Shown here: piece after piece, positions 18,410 through 26,332 of the stretch
Layout: every line of letters begins with the position of its first letter
How positions within the stretch are numbered: position 1 is the first letter of the stretch
The notes under the pieces: model-generated
Database searches by the model: none
Told to the model about the DNA's origin: nothing
Seen by the model: the letters and a program-made list of their open reading frames with translations, nothing else
Program-made: the position numbers and the translations under genes
Source of the DNA: an uncultured Aquitalea sp.
GTDB taxonomy: Bacteria > Pseudomonadota > Gammaproteobacteria > Burkholderiales > Chromobacteriaceae
Length of the DNA: 64,000 bases
NCBI RefSeq assembly: GCF_945957525.1
Contig: NZ_CAMFLA010000002.1
Coordinates: 248,001-312,000 of the forward strand
Direction: 5' to 3'

Positions 18410-18805
18410 CTAGGCCTTGCGAAAATCCAGGCACACCGAATTGATGCAATAGCGCTCGCCGGTGGGTTCCGGACCGTCGGGGAAGACATGGCCAAGGTGG
18501 GCGTCGCAGCTGGAGCAGCGCACTTCGGTGCGAATCATGCCGTGCGAGGTGTCTTCGATGCGCCGGATGTTGGCGCCCGCCGCTTCGGCCCAGAAGCTGG
18601 GCCAGCCGCAGCCGGCGTCGAACTTGGTGTCCGAGTGGAACAGCCGCGCGCCGCAGCAAACGCAGTAGTAATCGCCGTGTTCGTTGTGGAAGTAATGCTC
18701 GCCGGTGAACGGGCGTTCGGTGCCTCCTTGCCGGGCGACGCGGTATTGCTCCGGCGTGAGTTGGGCGCGCCATTGGGCGTCGGTTTTGCTTGTGATGTCG
18801 CTCAT
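18410..18805 (-). CDS. msrB: Peptide-methionine (R)-S-oxide reductase
   Basis: MsrB repairs methionine-R-sulfoxide in proteins using thioredoxin. The start at 18805 gives 131 residues beginning MSDITSK; the frame is open far upstream but that part is not MsrB. The two zinc pairs are present (CVCC and CSSC), with [10 protein letters not shown], the catalytic RYCINS near the C-terminus and a following Cys (SVCLDF). Length is typical of single-domain MsrB. It lies downstream of a histidine phosphatase and dgt on the same strand. Confidence 0.95.
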   Translation of the reverse strand: MSDITSKTDAQWRAQLTPEQYRVARQGGTERPFTGEHYFHNEHGDYYCVCCGARLFHSDTKFDAGCGWPSFWAEAAGANIRRIEDTSHGMIRTEVRCSSCDAHLGHVFPDGPEPTGERYCINSVCLDFRKA

Positions 18806-18864
18806 GATGGGTGTCCTTGAGAGTGGGTGACGGTTGGTCGCGCGGGCGGCGGCTTTCTGACGCG

Positions 18865-19500
18865 TCAGAGTTCGTCCAGTGTTTCCGCCAGATGGGATTC
18901 GTCGGCCCACTTTTCCAGCACCCAGCCCTGCGGGCCCACGCTCAACCAGTTCAGGGCGGCGTTGGGAATGGGGAAGTCGCGCGGTTTTTGCAGCGGCGTA
19001 CCCGTGGCGTGGCGGTAGATCATTTCCAGCACGCCGCCGTGCGCCACCACCAGCACGGTTTGCGCCGGATGCGCTTCGGCCAACCAATTGATGTGACTGA
19101 TGATGCGCTGGTGAAAGCCCTGTAGGGTTTCGCCGCCGTCCATATCGTAATGCGGGTCTCGATCCTGATGCTTGCGCCAGGCTTCCGGCATGGCGGTGCG
19201 GGCTTCGTCGTAGGTCTTGCCTTGAAAGGCGCCGTAGTGACGTTCCTTGAGTGCGTCGTGAAACTGGGCGATCAGCTTCAGTTTGTCCACCAGCGGCGCT
19301 GCGGTCTGCCGGGTGCGGGTGAGACTGCTCACATGCAGGCTGTCAAAGCGCTGCCCGCGCAGTTGCAGGGCGGTGGCCAGCCGCAGGGCCTGTTCCTCGC
19401 CTTGCCGGTTGAGCGGGATGTCCAGATGGCCTTGCAGGCGGCGTTCTCGATTCCAGTCGGTTTCGCCGTGGCGAACAATGCAGAAGCGGGTGGTGTGCAT
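18865..19500 (-). CDS. Histidine phosphatase superfamily protein (phosphoglycerate mutase-like)
   Basis: The 211-residue protein opens with the phosphohistidine motif [10 protein letters not shown] (residues 8-17) and has the second His in [11 protein letters not shown], plus the [16 protein letters not shown] segment with the proton-donor Glu. Such enzymes act on small phosphorylated molecules; close relatives include GpmB and CobC, and the substrate cannot be told. It sits 21 bp after dgt on the same strand and may be cotranscribed, consistent with a nucleotide or general phosphatase role. Confidence 0.88.
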   Translation of the reverse strand: MHTTRFCIVRHGETDWNRERRLQGHLDIPLNRQGEEQALRLATALQLRGQRFDSLHVSSLTRTRQTAAPLVDKLKLIAQFHDALKERHYGAFQGKTYDEARTAMPEAWRKHQDRDPHYDMDGGETLQGFHQRIISHINWLAEAHPAQTVLVVAHGGVLEMIYRHATGTPLQKPRDFPIPNAALNWLSVGPQGWVLEKWADESHLAETLDEL

Positions 19501-19520
19501 GGTGTGCGTGTGTCGGGAGG

Positions 19521-20888
19521 TCAGAGAATCCCTACGCCGGAAATTTCCCGGGCGAGGTTGGCGGCGTAGTTGTCGGTCATGCCGCCCAGGTAATCCAGCA
19601 CTTTCATGTAAGCGTGATAGAGGCTGTCGTCCGGCTGGATATGGCGTTCCAGCAGGCCCATGGCCAGGTGTTCGCGCGGGGTGAGCTGGTCCGGGCCTTT
19701 GCTGATGCAGGCGTGCACGGCCGGCACCAGCACATCGAGAATGGTGGACATGCAGGGGTAGGAGGCCAGCTCGGTAACCAGTTTGGTGCGGTGGCGGTAT
19801 ACCTTGTTGCTGGCCAGCTCCTTGGCCTGGATCAGCGCTTCCTGCACCGCCGGCTCGGTGAGGTTGATGAGGTCCTTGGCGGGGAAGTTGCCCGCCAGCA
19901 GCGAATCATGGTGCAGCATGAATTTCTGTGCCACTTCGGAGACGCAGCGGCCAATGGCGATGCCGCGCAGCATGGCGCATTTTTGTTTGACGTCGTGGAT
20001 GGCCCAGACGCGTTCGTACTCGGTGAAGTGAGCGAACAGCCGTTCGAACTCATGGATGTCGAGAATACCGATTTCCACCGCGTCTTCGAGGTCGAGGATG
20101 GCGTAGCAGATGTCGTCCGCCGCTTCCATCAGATAGGACAGTGGGTGGCGTCCCCACTCCAGCTCGCCCTTGCGCGGCAGCTTGAGCTCTTCCGCCACGC
20201 GCTGGAAGTAAGGCAGCTCAGTGCGGTAGATGTTGAATTTGTCTCGCTGCAGCGCCATGGGCGCGTCCGAAGTCCACGGATACTTGATCAACGCGCCGAT
20301 GGCGGCGGAGGTGAGGCGCATGCCGCCTTCGCCGGCATACATTTCCAGCGAGGCGACCATGCGCAGGCCGTGAGCGTTGCCTTCATAGGTTTGCACGTCG
20401 CGTACTTCAGCGGCTGTAAGGTTTTGCAGGTAGGCGGCGTTGCGTCCGGCGCGGAACCAGTCGCGCAGGGCGTCTTCGCCAGTATGGCCAAAGGGCGGAT
20501 TGCCGATGTCGTGGGCCAGGCAGGCCACTTGCACCACCGCGCCGATGTCGTAAGGGCTGTAGCCCTCGGGCATCAGGCCTGCATGCTCCAGCATCACGCC
20601 CACGCGGTTGCCCAGGCTGCGGCCGACGCTGGCCACCTCTACGCTGTGTGTCAGCCGGTTGTGGGTGTGGTCGTTCTGCGCCAGCGGATGCACCTGGGTT
20701 TTGCGGCCCAGCCGGCGGAAGGCGCTGGAGAACACCACGCGGTCATGGTCGATGTGAAAGTCGCTGCGCAAGCCCGGACTGCCTTCTTCCGTGGCGGGAG
20801 TGCGGGTGGGCAGTACTTCGCCCTGGATCACCTTGAAACGCTGGGTGGAAAGCAGGGAGGCCCACTGCTGGCGGAGAGGCTGGTTCAT
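19521..20888 (-). CDS. dgt: Deoxyguanosinetriphosphate triphosphohydrolase-like protein
   Basis: An HD-superfamily enzyme that splits dNTPs into deoxynucleoside and triphosphate. The 455-residue protein has the family N-terminus (FHIDHDRVVFSSAFRRLGRKTQV), H of LTHSVEVA, the HD pair in CLAHDIGNPPFGHTGE and a later HPLSYLMEAADDICYAILDLED helix with further metal and substrate residues. Members of this length often lack strict dGTP preference, so the exact nucleotide is uncertain. The first of a minus-strand run with the phosphatase and msrB. Confidence 0.92.
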   Translation of the reverse strand: MNQPLRQQWASLLSTQRFKVIQGEVLPTRTPATEEGSPGLRSDFHIDHDRVVFSSAFRRLGRKTQVHPLAQNDHTHNRLTHSVEVASVGRSLGNRVGVMLEHAGLMPEGYSPYDIGAVVQVACLAHDIGNPPFGHTGEDALRDWFRAGRNAAYLQNLTAAEVRDVQTYEGNAHGLRMVASLEMYAGEGGMRLTSAAIGALIKYPWTSDAPMALQRDKFNIYRTELPYFQRVAEELKLPRKGELEWGRHPLSYLMEAADDICYAILDLEDAVEIGILDIHEFERLFAHFTEYERVWAIHDVKQKCAMLRGIAIGRCVSEVAQKFMLHHDSLLAGNFPAKDLINLTEPAVQEALIQAKELASNKVYRHRTKLVTELASYPCMSTILDVLVPAVHACISKGPDQLTPREHLAMGLLERHIQPDDSLYHAYMKVLDYLGGMTDNYAANLAREISGVGIL

Positions 20889-21158
20889 GATGGACGACGG
20901 GTGGGTGGCGACAGGTCGATGATATTGGGTTTGTCCGCGCGGTGAAAGCCGCTGGCGGTCTGGAATGCGGCAGGGCCCGGCATGGCCGGGCCCTGATCTG
21001 GCGGCACGGGCCGGCGAAACTGGTGGCGGCGCGTGCCCAGACTATTGGAAACGCTCACAAAACTCCTTAAGCACCAGAGCGACGACGCACAGGTGCTGGC
21101 AGCAAGTTGCCTGCCGCCCGGCGGCGCAAAGCAGGGCCAGGGGGTTTGTCAGTGGGTC

Positions 21159-21371
21159 TTAGTGCTTCTTGGTGGTTTGGTTGCCGATGACGCCGCCAAC
21201 GGCTGCGCCGCCAACCGTGCCCAGCGCGGAACCGTCGGTCAGCACCGAGCCCAGCACGGCGCCGGCGGTGGCGCCAATGGCGGTATTGCGTTGCGTGCGG
21301 TTCATGCTGCCGCAACCGGCCAGCAGCGAGACAGCCAGCAGGGCGGCGACGGGGTAGGTGATTTTGTTCAT
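21159..21371 (-). CDS. Small glycine-zipper lipoprotein (OsmB-like)
   Basis: The 70-residue protein starts at 21371 with a GGAAG ribosome-binding sequence nearby. It has a lipoprotein signal ending in the lipobox LLAGC, then a stretch with regular Gly spacing (AIGATAGAVLGSVL...GTVGGAAVGGVIGNQ), a glycine-zipper transmembrane pair as in OsmB and SlyB-type outer-membrane lipoproteins. Function of these proteins is unclear; some are osmotically or stress induced. An in-frame upstream ATG at 21407 would spoil the signal peptide. Confidence 0.82.
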   Translation of the reverse strand: MNKITYPVAALLAVSLLAGCGSMNRTQRNTAIGATAGAVLGSVLTDGSALGTVGGAAVGGVIGNQTTKKH

Positions 21372-21471
21372 AGGAAGCTCCTTGCAAGATGCGTTGTTGC
21401 CTTGCAAGGACTGGCGGCAGCTTGCAGAGGTTCCGCTTTTGGCTGCCTTGTTTTGTAACCGATTGTCAATC

Positions 21472-22635
21472 TCAAGGGGTATAAACCCTGATCACTTGGC
21501 CATGCCGATCGTCGGTCAGGTACAGTGCGCCATCCGGGCCCACCCGTATCTCTACCGGACCGCCCGGGCCCTTGGCGTCTTTCCATTGCCCCAGCAATTC
21601 CACCGGCTTGCCCTTCGGCAAACCTTGCTTGTCCACCGGCCAGGCCATCAGCCGGTGCCCGTGTTGCCGGTAGCCGTGATAGCCCACTACCAGCCAGTTG
21701 CGAAAGCGTGCCGGAGCCAGCTCGCCTTGCCACCAGGCAAGGCCCAGAGGGGCGGAATGCGCTGGCAGCAGCATGTAGGGCGCGACGGTTTTGCGGCAAT
21801 CGTAGGCGGGAAATTCCGGCGCCGACAGGCGATTGTCGTAGCAGTAGGGCCAGCCGTAGTGTTTGCCGGCTTGCAGGATGTTCAACTCGTCGTGCGGTAG
21901 CTCATTGTCGTTGGGCAGGCCCAGCTTCAACTGGATGGCGTCGCGGCTGTTTTCCGCTTGCAGCACCAGCCCGCTTTGCGCATTCACGCCCAGCGCCATG
22001 CTGTTGCGCAGGCCACGAGCGAATATGCCCAGATCGCTGATTTTGCCGTCGTCCGCGATGTGGTAGCGGCGCACCACGCCCACCGGGTTGTCGCCTTCCG
22101 CTTCCGGGCAGAAGCCGGCGCGCTGTTGCGCTGGCGAGGCTTGATCGCAGTTGTCCGACGAGCTGCCGACATTGACGTAGAGGTCGCCGTCCGGCGACAG
22201 GGCGAAGGTGCTGAGTGGGTGGCGCTGCCTGATGGGCAAGCTGATGACGGTTTCGCGCTGGGTCGGGTTGTTCAGTGCAAAGCGCACGATGCGGCCCACC
22301 TCGCCGACGTAAATCTTGCCATCCGGCCCGCGCATCACGCCGTGTGGGCGGTCAAAACCCGTGGCGATAAGGGTTTTCTCCCAGCCGTCTTTGCCAGCTT
22401 TCAGTTGAATGAGCCGGCCATTGGCGGCATCCCAACGCACCATTTCCGTTACCAGCAGGCTGCCGTCGTCCAGTACAGCCAAGCCGCGCGGCATGGCCAG
22501 GCCGCTGCTGATGACGCTGGCGCACAATCCGGCCGCCGGCTTGGCGGACGGCCCCTTGGCCGGCGGGCAGGCGGCGCGCGCCAGCGGGCTGGCCAACAGG
22601 GCAGTCATCAGGAGCAGACGGAGGATGATCGGCAT
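21472..22635 (-). CDS. Secreted sorbosone/glucose dehydrogenase-like beta-propeller protein
   Basis: The 387-residue protein has a signal peptide (about 1-20, ending ARA-AC) and the beta-propeller repeats of PQQ-dependent soluble glucose/sorbosone dehydrogenases: MPRGLAVLDDGSLLVTE, RPHGVMRGPDGKIYVGE, FALSPDGDLYVNVGSSSDNC, ARGLRNSMALG and GRPDG-like repeats at the C-terminus. It is expected to be periplasmic and to oxidise sugars or aldoses with PQQ, although PQQ genes are not in view. The start at 22635 lies 72 bp from the divergent transporter start chosen here. Confidence 0.85.
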   Translation of the reverse strand: MPIILRLLLMTALLASPLARAACPPAKGPSAKPAAGLCASVISSGLAMPRGLAVLDDGSLLVTEMVRWDAANGRLIQLKAGKDGWEKTLIATGFDRPHGVMRGPDGKIYVGEVGRIVRFALNNPTQRETVISLPIRQRHPLSTFALSPDGDLYVNVGSSSDNCDQASPAQQRAGFCPEAEGDNPVGVVRRYHIADDGKISDLGIFARGLRNSMALGVNAQSGLVLQAENSRDAIQLKLGLPNDNELPHDELNILQAGKHYGWPYCYDNRLSAPEFPAYDCRKTVAPYMLLPAHSAPLGLAWWQGELAPARFRNWLVVGYHGYRQHGHRLMAWPVDKQGLPKGKPVELLGQWKDAKGPGGPVEIRVGPDGALYLTDDRHGQVIRVYTP

Positions 22636-22649
22636 AAATAAACCTTTTG

Positions 22650-22671
22650 GTTTGTAAATTGAATGACAAAC
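22650..22671. promoter_or_regulatory. Possible operator in the divergent promoter region
   Basis: Inverted repeat GTTTGT-N10-ACAAAC between the sugar dehydrogenase-like gene and the divergent MFS transporter. The spacing of about one helical turn fits a dimeric regulator; the HTH protein encoded at 23931 is a candidate. The repeat covers the possible ATG at 22663, which argues that the transporter starts further downstream. Confidence 0.4.
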
Positions 22672-22707
22672 TGCTATCTTGCCATGACTGCCACCAAAGT
22701 ATCCGTC

Positions 22708-23934
22708 ATGACTGTTACGCATCCCAAACTCATTCTGTTCACCGTTTGTCTCATCGCGCTGATGAGTACGGCCGGGGTGGCCATGCCTTATCCCATCCTG
22801 GCGCCGGTTTTCGTCGATATGGCGCCGGACGGTTTCAATCACTTCATGGGCCTGCCGCCCAAACTGTTGCTGGGCGTGGCGCTGGCGGTGAACCCGACCG
22901 GCATTTTGCTGGGCAGCCTGTTTATCGGCAGCCTGTCCGACCGACTGGGCCGCAAGACCGTGCTGCTAACCACCTTGGCATTGACGCTGTTGGGCTATGT
23001 GCTCACCGCCTACGCGCTGTGGAGCCGCAATTACCCCTTGTTTGTGCTGTCGCGCTTCGCCACCGGGCTAACCGAAGGCAATGTGGCGGTGGCGCGCGCC
23101 ATCGTGGCGGACCTGCATCCGCAGCTGGATCGCACGCGGTCGTTTGCTTTGCTCAATGCGGTGCTCTACACAGGCTGGCTGGTGGGGCCGCTGGTGGGCG
23201 GCTTGACGCTGCCCTTGGGCGAGCCGGTGCCGTTTGCGCTGGCGGCCGTTTCTTTGCTGCCTTGTCTGGTGATCCTGACCGTGTTCTTGCCGGAAACCGG
23301 CGAGCGGCTGCATGCCGACCGCTCGTTGCTGGCGGTAGTGCGCGAGAAAAACGCCTTTCGCCTGCTGGGCAAGGACCCAATGCTGGCGCGGTTATTCTGG
23401 ATGCAGCTGGCCTTCGCCATGGGCGTGAATGCTTTTTATGAGTTCTATCCGCTATGGCTCGTGGAGTTTGCCCGCCAGGACAGCCGCGGCATTGCGCTGG
23501 TGACGGCCGGGCTGTGCCTGATGATGACCGGCGCCAGCATCTGGGTGGGCAAGTGGTTTGCCGATAAACCGCATTTGCCGGTGGCGCGCACGCAGGCGCT
23601 GGTGTTTTCCGCTGGCTTGTTCCTGTTGTGCCTGCTGCCCGGCAAACAGGGCGTCTGGCTGATCATGGTGCTGGGCTTGCCGCTGTCCATCTACAACACC
23701 TTGCTGCCGGTCTGGTGCTCCGAGCGCTTTGATCATCTGGGTCAGGGTGGGGTGATGGGGCTGTTGTCCACCGTGTTTTGCCTTTCCAATGTGGCGATTG
23801 CCTTGCTGGGCAGCGTGCTCACCTTGCTGGACACCCGCCTAGTACTGCTGCTGGGCGCCTGCACCTGTTTGCTGGCCAGTGTGCGGCTGCAAGCGCTGAT
23901 CCGGCTGACGACCAGGCAAGGAGGGGGGGCATGA
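22708..23934 (+). CDS. Major facilitator superfamily transporter
   Basis: The protein of 408 residues (423 if it starts at 22663) has 12 predicted membrane helices and the MFS motif A in GSLSDRLGRKTVLL after helix 2, with RFATGLTEGNVAVARAIV at helix 4, a layout of Tet/Bcr-type drug and metabolite exporters. ATG 22708 is preferred because only six residues then precede helix 1 and because the palindrome 22650-22671 covers the first ATG; no start has a clear ribosome site. It shares an ATGA overlap with the regulator downstream. Substrate unknown. Confidence 0.85.
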   Translation: MTVTHPKLILFTVCLIALMSTAGVAMPYPILAPVFVDMAPDGFNHFMGLPPKLLLGVALAVNPTGILLGSLFIGSLSDRLGRKTVLLTTLALTLLGYVLTAYALWSRNYPLFVLSRFATGLTEGNVAVARAIVADLHPQLDRTRSFALLNAVLYTGWLVGPLVGGLTLPLGEPVPFALAAVSLLPCLVILTVFLPETGERLHADRSLLAVVREKNAFRLLGKDPMLARLFWMQLAFAMGVNAFYEFYPLWLVEFARQDSRGIALVTAGLCLMMTGASIWVGKWFADKPHLPVARTQALVFSAGLFLLCLLPGKQGVWLIMVLGLPLSIYNTLLPVWCSERFDHLGQGGVMGLLSTVFCLSNVAIALLGSVLTLLDTRLVLLLGACTCLLASVRLQALIRLTTRQGGGA

Positions 23935-24548
23935 ATATGGCCGATCGACTGCTGTATCTCCTCAAGACCCGTGGCGCCATGAGCGCGCAGCAGTTGGCCG
24001 AAGCGCTGGACATGACGGCCATGGGCGCGCGCAAGCATCTGCTGGCGCTGGAAGAAAAGGGCCTGTTGTTGTCCGAAGAGCGGGCGGAGGGGGTGGGCAG
24101 GCCGGCGCGTTACTGGCTGTTGAGCGACAAGGGTCATGCGCGCTTCCCGGACCGGCATGCTGATCTCGCTTTGCAGCTGCTGGGGCATGTGCGCGAACGC
24201 TTCGGCCAACAGGGCGTGGACGACCTGATAGCCGCCCGCGAGGCCGCCTCGTTCGACCAGTACGCTGAGGTGTTGGCGGCACAGGCTGATGTCGGCGGCA
24301 AGGTGCGCGCCCTGGCGGCCTTGCGTACTGCCGAAGGCTATATGGCCGAGGCGGCGCCGCAGGGGAGTGACTGGCTGCTGCTGGAGAATCACTGCCCCAT
24401 CTGCGCCGCAGCACGCGAGTGCCAGGGTTTTTGTCGTTCCGAGCTGGCGCTTTTCCAGCAATTGTTCCAGCCCTTGGCGGAAGTGCGGCGCGAGGAGCAC
24501 TTGCTGGCCGGTGCGCGGCGCTGCGTCTATCGCATCCATCCGTTGTAG
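23931..24548 (+). CDS. HTH regulator with C-terminal cysteine cluster (SufR/COG2345-like)
   Basis: The 205-residue protein has an N-terminal winged helix (about 1-75: TRGAMSAQQLAEALDMTAMGARKHL) and a C-terminal part with CPIC, a Cys in ARECQGFC and a late Cys in GARRC. This spacing resembles the Fe-S binding cysteines of SufR-type repressors, so it may sense iron-sulfur or redox state; this is inference. It starts inside the MFS stop codon (ATGA), so transporter and regulator are one operon, and may control the palindrome at 22650-22671. Confidence 0.8.
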   Translation: MNMADRLLYLLKTRGAMSAQQLAEALDMTAMGARKHLLALEEKGLLLSEERAEGVGRPARYWLLSDKGHARFPDRHADLALQLLGHVRERFGQQGVDDLIAAREAASFDQYAEVLAAQADVGGKVRALAALRTAEGYMAEAAPQGSDWLLLENHCPICAAARECQGFCRSELALFQQLFQPLAEVRREEHLLAGARRCVYRIHPL

Positions 24549-24637
24549 GTTTGGGGTGTGTATTGCGTGCACTTGGCGCTGCCGGCGGACGAGGCCGCCG
24601 TTGGCATACGAAACTGCTTGCGGTGGTAGCCTGCCTC

Positions 24638-24666
24638 AATGATAATAATTGAGAATCATTATCATT
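24638..24666. promoter_or_regulatory. Fur box
   Basis: AATGATAATAATTGAG followed by AATCATTATCATT: a near-perfect match to the Fur operator (overlapping GATAAT/ATTATC hexamers in inverted orientation). It ends 15 bp before the ATG of the membrane protein gene at 24681, so Fur with iron should block that gene. Confidence 0.88.
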
Positions 24667-24680
24667 AAAGAGGTGGCCCC

Positions 24681-25232
24681 ATGTTCTGGAATACTCTGTT
24701 CCTTGCCGGTCTGGGCGGCGTCATTCTCATCCGCATGATGTTCGTCGTGTTGCTGCAGTCCACGCCCGGCGCCATGCCGGGAGCGCGCTATCTGGGCTGG
24801 CCGGTGGTGGCGGGCATGTGGCTGGCGCCGCTTCTTCTGGCGCTGGCGGGTTGGCCGAAGGCATTGCCGGTCACACTGCCGCCCTTGCTGCCGGCGCTGG
24901 GTGTTTTATTGCTGGCCTTGTCGGTGTGGCTGTTCTGGCGCAGCCACGCCGATGTGCTGATGGGTAATCTGCAAGCAGGCAATCAACGGGGGCGGGGGGT
25001 GTACCAGCGCATTCGCCATCCGATGCTGCTGTCTCTATGGCTGCTGATGGTTGCCGAGTTGTTGTTGCTGGGCGATGCCTTGCCGGCCGTCATCGGCTTG
25101 TTGGCCTTGAGCGTGGATTTGCGCCGTCGGCTTGAGCGCGAAGACGACAGCCAGCGTCGACTGCTGGGCGCGGACTACGCGCGCTACCGCAGCGAGACCG
25201 GTGGGTTCTGGCCTCGCTCGCTGGCGGGCTAG
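24681..25232 (+). CDS. Iron-regulated membrane protein, isoprenylcysteine methyltransferase-like
   Basis: The 183-residue protein has about five membrane helices and a C-terminal region typical of ICMT/PEMT-like membrane methyltransferases: GVYQRIRHPMLLSLWLLM (the RHP motif), then RLEREDDSQRRLLGADYARYR with the conserved acidic pair and Tyr. The reaction and substrate are unknown. An almost perfect Fur box directly upstream places it in the iron-starvation response. It ends before a strong bidirectional terminator, so it is a single-gene unit. Confidence 0.75.
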   Translation: MFWNTLFLAGLGGVILIRMMFVVLLQSTPGAMPGARYLGWPVVAGMWLAPLLLALAGWPKALPVTLPPLLPALGVLLLALSVWLFWRSHADVLMGNLQAGNQRGRGVYQRIRHPMLLSLWLLMVAELLLLGDALPAVIGLLALSVDLRRRLEREDDSQRRLLGADYARYRSETGGFWPRSLAG

Positions 25233-25261
25233 CACTGGCGGAGCCACGGGATGCGGCAAAG

Positions 25262-25309
25262 CAAAACGGCTGAAAGTGCGGTGTTTAGTCCGCCGTTTCA
25301 GCCGTTTTG
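25262..25309. terminator. Bidirectional terminator
   Basis: CAAAACGGCTGAAA (25262-25275) pairs with TTTCAGCCGTTTTG (25296-25309), a perfect 14-bp stem with a 20-base loop containing a weaker inner pairing. It serves the membrane protein gene from the left and the lipoprotein gene from the right. Confidence 0.85.
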
Positions 25310-25335
25310 TCATGCGTCCCTGCTCAGTAAAGTCT

Positions 25336-25968
25336 TTAGCCGCCTTGCAGGTTGCTCAGCATGTTGCGGATGTCTTGCGGGCGGGCAATCTCCGTTTTGC
25401 CATCGCGATAAACCGTCAGCTTGCCGTTTTCCACCAGCCCCACTTCCATTTCCTTACTGCCCGGGTCCAGCAGCAGATAAGCCATCTCGCTGCCGCCCTC
25501 ATGCGGCTTGTTGCCGGAAGCGTAATACACGCCGTCTTTTTGCAAGGGTGAACTCACCTGCATATTAGCGTTGAATACGGACAGCTTGTCGCCCAGCAGC
25601 GCGCGCAGGCGTTCTGCCACCATGCCCTTGCTGTAAAGGCTGGTTTCCGTCGGGTACTTGCCGACTTGTTTTTCCAGTTGCTGCCAGCCTGCGGCTTCTT
25701 CGCCATGCCCGGCGGCTTCCTTGATGATGGTGACGGCCGCCCCAAGCAAGGGGTTATCCTGGCCGGCCTGTTCCACTTTCTGTTTGGCCTCGCCGAGGAC
25801 TGCGCTGGCGTGCTGTTTCAAATCGCCCAAGGGGGCGCTGGCGTCGCCCAGCGCCTGCGCAGCCGCGCCAACCGCGGCGGAGGCGGTTTGCTGCGCCTGC
25901 TCGGTCTGTTGCTGGGTGCAGGCCGCCAGTGAAATCAGGGCGAGTAGGGGGAAAGTGAGCTTGCGCAT
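25336..25968 (-). CDS. Putative lipoprotein of unknown function
   Basis: The 210-residue protein has a lipoprotein signal with lipobox SLAAC at about residues 13-17, an Ala/Gln-rich helical stretch (about 20-110) likely to form a coiled coil, and a C-terminal globular part (about 110-210) with regular strands and a YYASGNKPHEGGSEMAYLLLDP segment. No family is recognised. It faces the membrane protein gene across a shared terminator and is divergent from pflB, with 364 bp between. Confidence 0.7.
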   Translation of the reverse strand: MRKLTFPLLALISLAACTQQQTEQAQQTASAAVGAAAQALGDASAPLGDLKQHASAVLGEAKQKVEQAGQDNPLLGAAVTIIKEAAGHGEEAAGWQQLEKQVGKYPTETSLYSKGMVAERLRALLGDKLSVFNANMQVSSPLQKDGVYYASGNKPHEGGSEMAYLLLDPGSKEMEVGLVENGKLTVYRDGKTEIARPQDIRNMLSNLQGG

Positions 25969-26332
25969 ATTGAAGTTTCTCCATCAATAGATAGAAGAGT
26001 CTGAGCATGTGCTGCTACATTCGGTTCCCGTTGCTGGTGGCCAGGCTGAAATCATCAACTACAAATGTTCATAATCGAACATCGCTGTTTGCTATACTGA
26101 ATTACTGGGTGAAATTAATGCATATCAATAAATTCAATGACTTGTGGTATTTTTTGGTAAGCCCTGAAAAGTGAATTTATAATGACGAAACGATTTTGCA
26201 GTGCAATAACATGTTGTGAGCTTATTACAAACTGGCGCATTTGATCTGCGTCAACTTTTTGTGTTCGTAATCGAATGTAAGATGGTTTCGAAATATGACA
26301 CAACGTCGTATCGAATCAATCAGGAGGTGGTC
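25969..26332 (+). promoter_or_regulatory. pflB upstream region with FNR-type box and a repeated 16-bp site
   Basis: The AT-rich 364-bp gap holds no gene. TTGAT-CTGC-GTCAA at 26241-26254 matches the FNR/ANR consensus TTGAT-N4-ATCAA with one mismatch, about 80 bp before the pflB start, fitting anaerobic activation. TGTTCATAATCGAACA (26066-26081, a palindrome with arms TGTTC/GAACA) recurs as TGTTCGTAATCGAATG at 26262-26277, directly beside the FNR box; this may be a site for a second regulator. Confidence 0.65.
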
